64,000 nt of DNA from Luteimicrobium album (GCF_030161555.1 NZ_BSUK01000001.1:434001-498000); one strand, 5' to 3'; numbered from the stretch's first letter, positions 38,479-47,876 are shown. Numbers and translations are program-made. Notes: generated by a model not told the origin, from the sequence alone.

Positions 38479-39009
38479 TCAGGCGGCAGCGCCCTCCGAT
38501 TCCTGCTTCTGACGCAGGGCATCGATGACGCGGGCGGCCTGGGCGGTGTTCGCGGTGAAGACGTAAGCAGCCTGGAACAGCTTGGCCTTCATCGCGCCGG
38601 CCGCCTTGGCCAGCAGGACCTCGCGGGACTCGAGGTCCGCGAGCTTGGTGACCTCGTCGCTCGTCAGGGGGCGTCCGTCGAGGACACCACCCTTGATGAC
38701 GAGCGCGGGGTTCGCCTTGGCGAAGTCACGCAGACCCTTGGCCGCCTCGACCGGGTCACCGGTCACGAAGGCGATCGCCGACGGGCCGGCGAGGTCGGTG
38801 TCGGCGATGTCGACCCCGGCCTCCTTGGCCGCGATGGCGGTCAGCGTGTTCTTCACCACGGCGTAGGTTGCGTTGCCGCTGAGCGACCGACGCAGCGTCT
38901 TGAGCTGCGCGACGGTGAGCCCGCGGTACTCGGTCAGCACGGCAGCGTTCGACTCGCGGAACGCGTCCGTGAGCTCGGCAACTGCGGCTGCCTTGTCCGG
39001 CCTCGCCAT
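38479..39009 (-). CDS. rplJ: 50S ribosomal protein L10
   Basis: 176 aa base of the stalk; holds L7/L12 dimers through the C-terminal helix. N-terminal [28 protein letters not shown] and [14 protein letters not shown] are typical. In many bacteria L10 with L12 represses its own leader. It follows a 228-nt leader with a hairpin (see 39069-39093). Confidence 0.96.
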   Translation of the reverse strand: MARPDKAAAVAELTDAFRESNAAVLTEYRGLTVAQLKTLRRSLSGNATYAVVKNTLTAIAAKEAGVDIADTDLAGPSAIAFVTGDPVEAAKGLRDFAKANPALVIKGGVLDGRPLTSDEVTKLADLESREVLLAKAAGAMKAKLFQAAYVFTANTAQAARVIDALRQKQESEGAAA

Positions 39010-39068
39010 GGCAATCCTTCCGATGGTGGTGCCGCAGCGCGCCGTGCCGAGAACCTCGGGAAACGAGA

Positions 39069-39093
39069 AGAGCCCCGCGCAGGGCGGGGCTCT
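39069..39093 (-). promoter_or_regulatory. Hairpin in the L10 leader
   Basis: AGAGCCCCGC, a 5-nt loop and GCGGGGCTCT form a stem followed on the minus strand by TTCTCGTTTCC. It lies about 60 bases before rplJ, within the leader. It has the form of an attenuator terminator, fitting known L10-leader autoregulation; that function is inferred. Confidence 0.55.
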
Positions 39094-39243
39094 CAGGAAC
39101 GACCGGCGTCCGTGGACTGGTCATGAGGCTCGCACCTGCGCCGGCCTCCGCTCGAGAGCGGGACTTCGGTGACGTCTTCCCGTGCCCCCGGCGAACCGGG
39201 TTCCGGGCAGGCGTCGACGACCTGCGGTCTTGGGTACCCGTCC

Positions 39244-39272
39244 ATGGTAGGGCACGCGGCGACCACGGCCAA
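39244..39272 (-). promoter_or_regulatory. Promoter of rplJL
   Basis: On the minus strand TTGGCC (39272-39267), 17-bp spacer, TACCAT (39249-39244). Start near 39237, 228 nt before rplJ. It lies just past the end of the MFS gene and isolates rplJL from the accessory region. Confidence 0.62.
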
Positions 39273-39291
39273 ACTGCGCCGGACACCCCGG

Positions 39292-40584
39292 TCAGGGAGC
39301 GGCGCCGACGAGCTCGGGCTCGCCGGACGTCCCGTCATCCACGGGAGCCGCGGCGGGCGCGTCTTCCGCGGCACCCACGGCGCGCGCCACCGGACGGGCG
39401 GTGAGGGCCGCGAGGACCGTCGCGAGCCCACCCCCGAGGACCAGCGGGAGCCGGAGGTCGATCCGCGACAGCACGCCGCCCACGAGGGTCACGAGCGGCA
39501 CGAGGACCCAGCAGACGGTCCGCCACGTGCCGGAGACCCTTCCCAGCTGCTCGTCCGGGACGCGGCGCTGGCGCACGGAGGCCGACAGCGAGTTCCAGAC
39601 GGTCACGCCGAGCGTCATGCCGGCGAACGCCAGGGCCGCCACGACCACGCCGGCGACCGACGCCGGAGCGAGGCCCGTCACGACCAGCAAGGGGCCGCAC
39701 AGGACCGCCGACCCTGCCATGACCCAGGGCCGGCCGACCCGGCGCACGACCCGCGCGAGCAGGACGGACGCCGCCACGCTCCCGAGTGCCCCGACGGCGA
39801 GGAACAGCCCGACCGTCGCGTCGGGGACACGCAACGTGCGCACCAGGAAGACGACCAGCGCCGCCTGCGCGAGCGTCAGGCAGGTCGCGGAGCCGGTCGT
39901 CACGACCAGGAGCGTGCGGAGCGGCCGGTCGCGCCAGAGGAAGCGGGCGCCGTCGTCGAGCTGGCGGAAGAACCCGTCCTCCGCCGTCCGCGTCGACGAC
40001 GCCTCCGCGGGTCCGGTCGCGCGCGGCAGGAGCAGGGCCAGGCCACCGGCGACCGCGAAGGCTGCGCCGGAGACGAGAAAGGGCGCCACGGTGGCCAGCG
40101 CGAGGAGAGCGGCCGCCGCCGACGGCGCCACGAGCCCTTGCGCCACCTGGGTGCCCGCAGCGACCCGGGAGTTGGCGGCGTCACGCCCCGCGACGTCGAC
40201 GACGCGTGGCAGGAGCGCCTGGTTCGCCTCCTCCACGAGCGTCTCGAGGACCCCGACCACGAAGATCAGCGCGACGAGGCCCCACACGGGCATGCGACCC
40301 GCTGCGACCAGTGCCGCCGCCGCGACCAGGACGGCAGCCCGCGCGAGGTTGGTGGCGCCGAGGAGCCGACGACGGTCGAAGCGGTCGGCGGCGACACCCG
40401 CCGCGACGCCGCACAGCAGCCACGGGAGGTAGGACGCCGCGGAGATCGCCGACACGGCGAACGGGTCCTGCGTGAGGCGCACCGCGAGCAGCGGCGCAGC
40501 CGTCCAGAGGAGCGCGTCGCCCAGGTAGCCGGCCATCATGGACGACCACAGCCGACCGAAAGATCCCCCACGTCGCACGCGCAC
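39292..40584 (-). CDS. MFS transporter (drug/siderophore exporter type)
   Basis: 430 aa with about twelve hydrophobic helices. The loop AADRFDRRRLLGATNLARA near residue 64 is the MFS A-motif region, and helix 1 has MAGYLGDALLWTAAPLLAV. The pattern is that of the EntS-like / MFS_3 group, proton-driven exporters of small molecules; substrate unknown. GTG start. It lies 41 bases past the CHAT gene in the same direction and could be read with it. The C-terminal tail is rich in Ala and Pro. Confidence 0.8.
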   Translation of the reverse strand: MRVRRGGSFGRLWSSMMAGYLGDALLWTAAPLLAVRLTQDPFAVSAISAASYLPWLLCGVAAGVAADRFDRRRLLGATNLARAAVLVAAAALVAAGRMPVWGLVALIFVVGVLETLVEEANQALLPRVVDVAGRDAANSRVAAGTQVAQGLVAPSAAAALLALATVAPFLVSGAAFAVAGGLALLLPRATGPAEASSTRTAEDGFFRQLDDGARFLWRDRPLRTLLVVTTGSATCLTLAQAALVVFLVRTLRVPDATVGLFLAVGALGSVAASVLLARVVRRVGRPWVMAGSAVLCGPLLVVTGLAPASVAGVVVAALAFAGMTLGVTVWNSLSASVRQRRVPDEQLGRVSGTWRTVCWVLVPLVTLVGGVLSRIDLRLPLVLGGGLATVLAALTARPVARAVGAAEDAPAAAPVDDGTSGEPELVGAAP

Positions 40585-40625
40585 GGCCCGAGGCTAGCCG
40601 ACCGGGTCCTGCCGCAGAACGGCCC

Positions 40626-43226
40626 CTACCCGGACGCCAGGCCCGCGACCGACGAGAAGCAGACCAGCGGCACGGGCTCCGCGACATCCGCGAGCGCCAG
40701 GGCCAGGGCGCCCTCCGGGTCGTCGGACGCGCGGAGCTCGGCGTGCAGGCGCGGCATGATGTCGGCCGCGACGACGTCCGGCAGGGGCGCGACCGAGGCG
40801 ATCACGGCGCGGGCGCCGAGGCGCAGCAGGACCGAGGTGAGGCCCAGGACCTCACCGCCGAGTCCGGGCGTCACGCCCCCGACCTCGCACGCCGACAGGA
40901 CCACGACCGACCGTGGGAGGTGCAGCCCGTCGAGCTCGTGCGCGAACAGCGGTCCGTCGGCGAGCTCGATGCACGCGAAGAGCGGGTTGTCGGCGTCGTG
41001 ACGGCCGTGCGCGGCGAGGTGGACGACGTCGTGGTCCTCGAGGGCGCGCCGCACGGCGTCGGTCGAGGCGTCCGCGCCCGTGAGCGCGGTCCCGTGCTCC
41101 CAGCCGCCGGCGACGTCCAACGCCTCGCGGTCGGCGTGCTGGACCCCGGGCCCGGCGACGGCGAGGACGCGGGGCGCGCGGCCGTCGCCGTCCACCGCGC
41201 GGCCCCGCGCCACGTGCGAGTTCACCGCCGTCCGCAGACCGCGACGCGACGGGAACGACGACCACGGCAGCGCGATGAGCGGGTCCCGCGCCGCGACGTA
41301 GAGGTCACCCTCGGCGGCGAGGGGCCGCACGAGGAGGTCGTCGAGGCGGCGCAGGCCCGTCGTCAGCGAGGCGGCGGCGACCGCGTGCAGCGGCGCCGGG
41401 ATGAGCTCATTGGACGCGATCTGCAGGTCGGCGCGGACGCGGCGCACCCGCTCCGTCACGTCGGCGGCGTCGGCGAGGTCGAGCAGCCGGGAGCCGCGCG
41501 CATCCACGCGGACCGCAAGGACCCGACCGCCGAACACGGCGAAGTCGGCCACGACCGCGCCGTCGCCCCGGTCGGCGAGCAGCCGGACGAGCTCGCGGTT
41601 CGTCACCGCGTGCGCCACCTCGGCGTCGCCCGTCCGCTGCCAGGAGCGCTCGCGCAGCCGGTCCTGCAGCGCGCGCGCCCGGCGGTGGAGCTCGGCCCGC
41701 TCCTTCGCGGCTGCCGGGTCGGTGTCGACGGGCAGCTCCCGGGCGCGGGCCAGCAGGGCGCGCGCGGTCGCCAGCAGCTCCGCCGACTCGGGGTCCTCCG
41801 GGGCGTGACGCGCGCGGCGCCCGCGAAGGTCGCGCGACCGCGCTCGACAGCGTCGAACACCGCCGACGCGCGGCCCGTCGCCCGGGCCGCGGCGACGTCC
41901 GTCCAGTTGAGGCCCACCGCGTGCACGGCGGCCGCCGCGACCGAGTCGACCGAGCCCAGGCGCGCGCGATGCTCCGCGAGGATCCCGAACCCGCGCTTCA
42001 CCGCCCGGAGGCCCGCCGCACGGTCCCCCGCCGCGAACGCGAGCTCGGCAGCGACCGCATAGCGCTGGACACGGAGCGTCAGGGGCGCGCCCTGCAGGTT
42101 GGACGGCACCTCCGCGAGCACGCCGCGCGCCGCCTCCACGTCGCCCGCCGACACGAGCCACTGCACCGCGATCAACCGCGCGCCGACCGACGGCTCGCGG
42201 CCGAGCACGGCACCGGTCGCGCTCCCCGGTCCGCCACGTCCAGCGCCTCCAGCGCCCGACGGCGGCACGTGCGCGCCGACGGGACTCCCTCCTTGCGCGC
42301 TCGGGAGAGCTCGATCTCGAGCTCGAGCACGCGCGCGACGACCGCCCACGACGCGTGCCCGCCCGCCTCGAAGTGTCGTCGAGCCTGCGCCGCCCAGCGC
42401 TTCGCGTCGGGGTACCGCTCCAGGCCCAGCAGGGTTCGCGCCCGGAAGTACTCCGCCTCCGCCCGGTCGAGCCGCAGGCCCGCGCGCTGGAGCTGCGGGA
42501 TCGCCTCCTCGAGCGCCGCGTCCGCCTCGGTCCACAGACCGGCCTCGACCAACACCTCCGCCTTACCCAGGAGAGGGATGCCGTCGTCCTGCTCGGGGGC
42601 GTGGGTGCGAGCCTCGTCCATCGCGGACAACGCGCCAGGGAGGTCGCCGAGCATGTGCTTCGCATACCCGACGTTGTGCATCGAGAGCGCGATGTAGAGC
42701 TCGTGTCCCAGCGCCTCCGCATGGCCGTGCGCTGTCCGGTAGTCGCTGAGCGCTCCGCGCACGTCCCCCAGTTCGGCCGCAGCATTGCCACGATTCATGA
42801 AGCTGATCGCCCGCTCGCGATGGTTGTCCTTGGACACGCCGGCGAGGCCACGGGTGATCGCGTGCCATGCGCCTTCCGTGTCGCCGGCACGTGCCAGCAG
42901 AAAGCCACGCTGACCTTCGATCGAACCGATGATGTCCTGCTCATCCGCGAAAGGCGCCAGGACCGCCGCACGATTAAGGAGTGCGAGTGCGCGAGGAGGC
43001 CCGCGTTGTCCGAATGCAACGCGCCGGCCTGACCGACGAGAGCCTGGCAAGTGAGCGTAGCGGCACGTCCGCGATCATCGACGGTGAGGTTGGCCGGGTC
43101 GAGCGTCTCAAGTTCGCGCACTAGCTCTTCGAACATCGTCGACGCGAGGCCCGAACGCGCTCTGGCGTTGAGATCACGAGCACGCGCGAGGCGGTCGGCG
43201 TACCGCGACCAGTCCGGGTCCGTCAC
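40626..43226 (-). CDS. TPR-CHAT caspase-like protease (frame broken three times)
   Basis: Corrected length 867 aa. The N-terminal 550 or so residues are helical repeats of TPR type (for example GNAAAELGDVRGALSDYRTA, then ARTLLGLERYPDAKRWAAQA). The C-terminal CHAT domain (about 590-867) carries the caspase-like dyad His741 in HLAAHG and Cys781 in LSACEVG. No signal peptide or membrane helix, so cytosolic. Breaks lie at runs near 43002, 42224-42227 and 41800-41803, each one missing base; restored joins read NAGPPRALALL, DRGSATGAVLG and VTPPEDPESAE. Both catalytic motifs and the repeats are conserved, so it is not regarded as a pseudogene. Last of the sigma/161-aa/subtilase/CHAT cassette; its GTG start is 17 bases after the subtilase. 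Confidence 0.85.
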
Positions 43227-43243
43227 GCCGACCGCCTCTCACA

Positions 43244-44784
43244 TCAGGACGCGGGCACCGCCTGATACAGGTCGCCCACAGCGACCACAGCATCCCATGC
43301 CGCCGCGACGCGCGACGATGTCTCACGCCCGTTGACGCGAAGGTCGAGCAGTGCGTCGGCGAGCTGGCCCGCGAGGACAGGCGCTGCGAACGAAGTCCCG
43401 CTCCACAGCGCGAAGCCGCCCCGGAAGTCGTCCGGGTCGATCGACTCGCGCATTCCGTCCGCCGTACGCACCGTGGGAACCTCTGGCCCGTCGAACGTGG
43501 TCGGCATCGTGCTGAGCGACTTTGCCCCGGGGCGAACGGCCGTGACCCATGGCCCGTCGTTGGCGAAGTCCGCCAGCGTCCCGTTGGGGTTCGACGCCGT
43601 GACCGTGAGCAGCGGGGTGTAGTCCGCGACGAGGTCGCCAGGCACCTCAGGCACGACGGTTCCGCCAGGCACGCGGCGAACCGATGGCGCCCACGCCGCG
43701 GGGAAGACCGGTCGCGTCGAGCCGTCGTTCCCCGCCGACACGACCACGAGCAGGCCGGCCTCGCGCAGGTCGCGCAGGACTCCGCGGAGCACGCCGTCGT
43801 AGTCGTCCTGGTCGACCTCCTCGGGGTAGTAGCCGAACGGCAGGATCACGACGTCAACCGCGGCGCACGCTGCGTCGCCCGCGACCCCACGCAGATGGAA
43901 GTCGAGCAGCCGCTCGAGGCTGCGCGCGACGTCCCATTCGGTTGCCTCTCCAGTGCGGCCGGAGACGCGGACGGGCAAGATCACCGCGTCGGGGCAGACC
44001 TGGTGCACCACACCCGCGATAAACGTCCCGTGCCCTGAATACTCGCCGATCGTGCCCTCGGCAGTGCTGCCCGGCTCGGCGTCGCCATCGGGCTCGCGGT
44101 CGTCATACGTCCCGATGGGGGCGCCATCCAACATGACTCCGCGTGCGACCACCTGGTTGGGCGCGTCGAACCACGGGTGCTGCCCCACGCCGGTGTCCAC
44201 GATCGCGACGACCGGACGCGCCACCCCATCGGCCGTTTTCCAAACGTCGCGATCAGCGTGGGCTCGGCGGGGCGCGGGCCCGACAAAGGTCGCCGGCTCC
44301 CGGGTTCCTCGACGCCGTGGGGCGTCCAGTTTCGGTGGCCCTGAAGCACGTGGTCCAGGCCTACCCGCGCGACCTCCTCCGACGCCCCGAGACCCCCGGC
44401 AACCTCGTCCAGCAGCTCCCAGGCGTCGACGTCGCCGCCCTCGACGTGGACCGCCGCACCTTGACGCGGCGTGCTCTGGCGAGCCTCGGCGACCGGCGCC
44501 TCGGTCACCCGCACCTCCAACCCCCGACGCCCCGCCGCCTCACGCACCGCCGCCACCAGCGCGTCGTCTGCCGCGCCGTCGGGCGCCGTCCGCACGATCA
44601 GCCGGTCCGCCACGTACCGCGTCGGAGCGACCCGCCGCGGGCGCCGAACCCGCGCCCGGACCGGATCCAGGTCACGTACCTCGTGGACGACGCCGTCGTG
44701 GTCGCGCAGGGTGCGGACGTGCCGGCCGAGTCGATGCTCCTCGGGCGTGCCGGGGTCGCCGGTGCCGGGCGGGATCTCGCTCAC
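43244..44784 (-). CDS. Intracellular subtilase (S8 serine peptidase), frame broken once
   Basis: Corrected length 513 aa. The C-terminal S8 domain has the full triad: Asp197 in VAIVDTG, His252 in SGHGTFIAG and Ser465 in SGTSFAAP, with VSAGNDG in between. There is no signal peptide, so it probably acts in the cytoplasm. The first 190 residues are a separate region with a basic segment (RARVRRPRRVAPTRYVADR) and an alpha/beta-looking part that may be a pro-domain or adaptor. The frame fails at CCCC (44224-44227); one added base joins GKRPMGVARPVVAIVDTG. GTG start at 44784. Between the 161-aa gene (105 bases) and the CHAT gene (17 bases). Confidence 0.85.
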
Positions 44785-44889
44785 GGTGGTGCCTCTCGTT
44801 CAGGACGACGCTCGCCGCGTCGTCGCGTGCGGTGGTGAGGTGCGGTGCCGAGCGCGACGAGGCGCCGCACCGGGCGGATCAGGCCGCCC

Positions 44890-45375
44890 TCAGAGCTCGA
44901 TGACGGGTGTGCTGACGGCGGGGCCGTCGTCGGGCCGGGCGACGAGGCTCGCGGGACCGGGCGCGACGGCGTCGAACGCGAACCGGCCGTCCTCGTCGGT
45001 CCGGGTCGTGACGACCTCGTCGTGCGGGCGATGGAGCTCGATGTCGACCTCTCCGGTCGGCGCGATCCAGCCGTCGATGCGGACCCCGTCCGGCCCGGGG
45101 GCCACGGTGATCATGACGGTGCGGGACGTCGACGTGAACGTGATGGTCCGCGCCTGCGTGGGTGCGGCCTCCGCGGCCCGCACGCCGGCGGCCTCGGGCA
45201 TGCGCTCGAGGGTCATGAGCTCGGTCTCGAGCGCCGCGAGCGTCATCGCGAACAGCGACCGGTCGACGAGGTCGGGCGGCACGGGGTCCGCGAGCAGCGC
45301 GATGCGTCCGAGCGCGGCGAGCGTCGCCTCGTCGTTCGCGTCGAACGGCTCGTCTGGCGAGTACGGCGTGCTCAT
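44890..45375 (-). CDS. 161-aa protein between sigma factor and proteases
   Basis: Function unknown. The ATG overlaps the sigma-factor stop by four bases (ATGA), so the two are probably made together. The N-terminal half is helical and acidic (FDANDEATLAALGRIALLAD, then PPDLVDRSLFAMTLAALETEL). The C-terminal half (about residues 75-161) looks like a small beta-sandwich, with GEVDIELHRP, TRTDEDGRFAFDAV and GPASLVARPD, similar to transthyretin-like or carboxypeptidase regulatory-like domains. No Cys or His zinc motif and no membrane helix, so not a classical ZAS anti-sigma factor. Its position suggests a sigma regulator or protease substrate; this is inference. Confidence 0.75.
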   Translation of the reverse strand: MSTPYSPDEPFDANDEATLAALGRIALLADPVPPDLVDRSLFAMTLAALETELMTLERMPEAAGVRAAEAAPTQARTITFTSTSRTVMITVAPGPDGVRIDGWIAPTGEVDIELHRPHDEVVTTRTDEDGRFAFDAVAPGPASLVARPDDGPAVSTPVIEL

Positions 45376-46019
45376 GCGTGCCTCCAGGTGTCGTCGGCGC
45401 CGCTCTCGTCGAGAAGCGTGCGCAGCTTGGCAAGGCAGCGGCCTCGCGTCGCTCCGATGCTGCCGACCGGCATGCCGATCGCCTCGGAGATGTACTTGTA
45501 GTCGGGTCGGTCTGCCAGCGAGACGAGCCGGAGGAGCTCCTTGCACCGGTCCGGGAGGTCCTGGAAGACGGTCCAGAGCGTCCGGTCGCGGTCGTTCGTC
45601 GCGACGACGGCGTCTGGTGCCGGGTCCGCCGACGGCACCTCGCGGTGCGCACCGGTCTCGGGGTCGGGCCCGTCGTGCAGCTCGGTGCGGTTCTTCTCGT
45701 CCCGCCGACGACGACGCACGGCCTCCCAGGCGCCGCGCCGCGCGGTCACGAGGAGCCACTTCAACACGGCGTGCGGCTCGGCGATCGTGTCCATGTGCCG
45801 GACGAGCGCCACCCAGGTGTCCTGGACGACGTCGTCGGCGGCCTGGGGCTCGACGCCCTGGGCGCGCACCGTGTGCCAGAGCAAGGGCGTCATCTCGCGG
45901 ACGACCGCCTCGAGCGCCGCGGGTCTGCCCTCGCGGTACTCGAGCACCGCGTGCGCGGCCCGGTCCCCGAGGCTGACCTCGTCCGGGTCACGCACGGTCT
46001 TCTGCCTGCTCTCAGCCAT
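45372..46019 (-). CDS. Sigma-70 family (ECF-type) sigma factor
   Basis: 215 aa from ATG at 46019, with GGAGG 11 bases upstream; the frame is open further upstream to 46283 but that part has no sigma features. Region 2 is LEAVVREMTPLLWHTVRAQG followed by DDVVQDTWVALVRHM. Region 4 carries a helix-turn-helix, YKYISEAIGMPVGSIGATRGRCLAKLRTLL. Regions 1 and 3 are absent, as in ECF factors. It heads the cassette with the 161-aa gene, subtilase and CHAT protease and diverges from the chitinase gene. Target promoters unknown. Confidence 0.88.
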   Translation of the reverse strand: MAESRQKTVRDPDEVSLGDRAAHAVLEYREGRPAALEAVVREMTPLLWHTVRAQGVEPQAADDVVQDTWVALVRHMDTIAEPHAVLKWLLVTARRGAWEAVRRRRRDEKNRTELHDGPDPETGAHREVPSADPAPDAVVATNDRDRTLWTVFQDLPDRCKELLRLVSLADRPDYKYISEAIGMPVGSIGATRGRCLAKLRTLLDESGADDTWRHA

Positions 46020-46416
46020 CGCGCTACCGACGCCTCCCGGTCCGGTCGGTTCTCCGCTCAGATCGACGCTGACCTGCGGTTTCGACGATTCTACGAGGGC
46101 CCGGTCCGTACGGCGAGGAGCGAGCGGGCGATCTTCGACCATCACGCCACCACCTCTCACGTCGTCCTCGGCGCCTGCGCCGACCGTCTCGGCCTGCCGG
46201 ACGGGTGCCCCGCTCCCCTCTGCCGCGGGGCGCCCGTCCCCCACCAAGGCGAGAGCGCCGCGGCGCCCTGGTGATACGGCCATCGAGAGTGACCTGGGTC
46301 ACATTCGCGTTCTACGGGAGATCTCGTACATCGAGTCCGCGACGGTGGAAATCCCTCATACCGGACCGGATCGCCGCTGACCTAGCCTAGTAAGGCCCCC
46401 TGACAAAGGAGTTCAC
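46020..46416. other. Intergenic region between sigma factor and chitinase
   Basis: 397 bases between divergent genes. It holds a CRP-like palindrome (46288-46303) and, on the minus strand, a TAGAAT -10-like box at 46093-46088 without a clear -35. No ECF-type GGAAC/CGTC pair was identified. No other gene is supported. Confidence 0.5.
46288..46303 (+). promoter_or_regulatory. CRP/GlxR-type operator upstream of chitinase
   Basis: AGTGACCTGGGTCACA matches the cAMP-receptor palindrome (GTGA-N6-TCAC) with both half-sites perfect. It is centred about 121 bases before the chitinase start, suiting carbon-source control of chitin degradation. Confidence 0.55.
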
Positions 46417-47748
46417 ATGGACCTCACCCGCAACGCCGCGGGCCGTCGGCGCGTGCTCGGCGCCGCGGCCGCCGTCGCCCTCGGTGCCGCCGCAATGGCC
46501 GGCGCAGGCCTCCCCGCGACCGCCTCCCCGCTCGCCGGCAACGGCGCGCTCGCCGCCGCCACGACCGGCGGCAGCCAGTGGCTCACGGGCTACTGGCACA
46601 ACTTCGACAACGGGTCCGGCACGATCCATCTCGCCGACGTCCCGTCTCAGTACAACCTCGTCGAGGTCGCGTTCGCCGACGCATCGGCCTCCTCCCCCGG
46701 CGGCATCGAGTTCAACCTCGCGACCACGGACTTCGGCGGCACCTACAGCGTCGACCAGTTCAAGGCCGACGTGCAGACCCTGCACGCCCAGGGCCGCAAG
46801 GTCGTCCTGTCCATCGGCGGGCAGAACGGCACCATCAACGTCACGAGCGCGACGCAGGCTGCCAACTTCGCGACCACCGCGTACGCCGTCCTGCAGGAGT
46901 ACGGGTTCGACGGCGTCGACATCGACTTCGAGAACGGCATCGACGCGACCTACACGGCGAACGCGCTGCACACGCTCGCGTCGAAGGTCGGCCCGTCATT
47001 CATCCTGACGATGGCGCCCCAGACCATCGACTACCAGGCGACGTCGATGGCGTACTACCAGCTGACGCAGAACGTGAAGGACATCCTCACCGTCGTCAAC
47101 ACCCAGTACTACAACTCGGGCTCCATGCTCGGGGCCGACGGCAAGGTCTACTCCCAGGGCAGCGTCGACTTCGTCACCTCGCAGGCGGCGATCCTCCTCG
47201 ACCAGCTCGGGCTGCGCCCCGACCAGGTCGGGCTCGGCTACCCCGCGACGTCGCAGGCGGCCGGAGGCGGCTACCAGACGACCGCCAACGTCATCGCGGC
47301 GCTCGACTGCCTCGAGAAGGGCACGAGCTGTGGCTCCTTCAAGCCGTCCAAGGCCTACGGCAAGCTCGGCGGAATCATGACGTGGTCGGTCAACTGGGAC
47401 AAGACCAGCGGGTACGCGTTCGCCGACGCCGTCGGCACACGGCTCGCGACCGGCGGCGGCACCACGGACCCGACCGACCCGCCCACCGACCCGACCACCC
47501 CTCCGACGGACCCCACGACCCCGCCCACCGACCCCACGACGCCCCCGACCGACCCGACCACCCCGCCCACCGACCCCACGACCCCTCCGGCGGACTGCTC
47601 GGCGGCGGCATGGTCGTCGTCGACGGTGTACACGGGCGGGAACACCGTCTCGTACGGCGGCCAGGTCTATCAGGCGAAGTGGTGGACGCTCGGCGAGACC
47701 CCTGGTGCCGCCGAGTGGGGCCCCTGGGCGGTCGTCGGCACCTGCTGA
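46417..47748 (+). CDS. Secreted GH18 chitinase with CBM5/12 domain
   Basis: 443 aa. A signal peptide with Arg-rich start (RRRVLG), hydrophobic core and likely cut near ATAS (about residue 37) sends it out of the cell. The GH18 barrel (about 52-345) carries the signature DGVDIDFE with catalytic Glu172, plus LSIGGQNG and the tryptophan strand MTWSVNWD. A linker of (DPTTPPT) repeats (about 350-393) leads to a C-terminal chitin-binding module of about 50 residues with WSSSTVYTGGNTVSYGGQVYQAKWWT. AGGAG lies six bases before ATG. It hydrolyses chitin to oligosaccharides. Flanked by divergent regulatory genes and a terminator. Confidence 0.92.
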   Translation: MDLTRNAAGRRRVLGAAAAVALGAAAMAGAGLPATASPLAGNGALAAATTGGSQWLTGYWHNFDNGSGTIHLADVPSQYNLVEVAFADASASSPGGIEFNLATTDFGGTYSVDQFKADVQTLHAQGRKVVLSIGGQNGTINVTSATQAANFATTAYAVLQEYGFDGVDIDFENGIDATYTANALHTLASKVGPSFILTMAPQTIDYQATSMAYYQLTQNVKDILTVVNTQYYNSGSMLGADGKVYSQGSVDFVTSQAAILLDQLGLRPDQVGLGYPATSQAAGGGYQTTANVIAALDCLEKGTSCGSFKPSKAYGKLGGIMTWSVNWDKTSGYAFADAVGTRLATGGGTTDPTDPPTDPTTPPTDPTTPPTDPTTPPTDPTTPPTDPTTPPADCSAAAWSSSTVYTGGNTVSYGGQVYQAKWWTLGETPGAAEWGPWAVVGTC

Positions 47749-47756
47749 CACCCCTT

Positions 47757-47783
47757 CGCCGGCGGCGGGACCCGCCGCCGGCG
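47757..47783 (+). terminator. Terminator after chitinase
   Basis: CGCCGGCGGCGGG and CCCGCCGCCGGCG form a 13-bp stem around one unpaired base, nine bases past the stop. No U tract. Confidence 0.65.
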
Positions 47784-47876
47784 ACCGGCCCGACGAGGCC
47801 GGAGACCTCGGACGCTTCTCGCCTGGGTCTAGCACGGGTTGATCGCACGGTCCGCTTGGGCGACCGCCCGCACCTA

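Noticed and set aside
40626..44784. CHAT and subtilase genes as decayed pseudogenes
   Set aside because: All catalytic residues, repeat units and joins are preserved, and the breaks are the same kind as in essential genes nearby.
45372..46283. Sigma factor starting at 46283 (303 aa)
   Set aside because: The extra 88 residues are low-complexity without sigma features; ATG at 46019 has a good ribosome site and gives a standard ECF length.
47461..47590. Possible minisatellite or CRISPR-like array
   Set aside because: The repeats encode the DPTTPPT linker of the chitinase in frame, with synonymous variation and no spacers.
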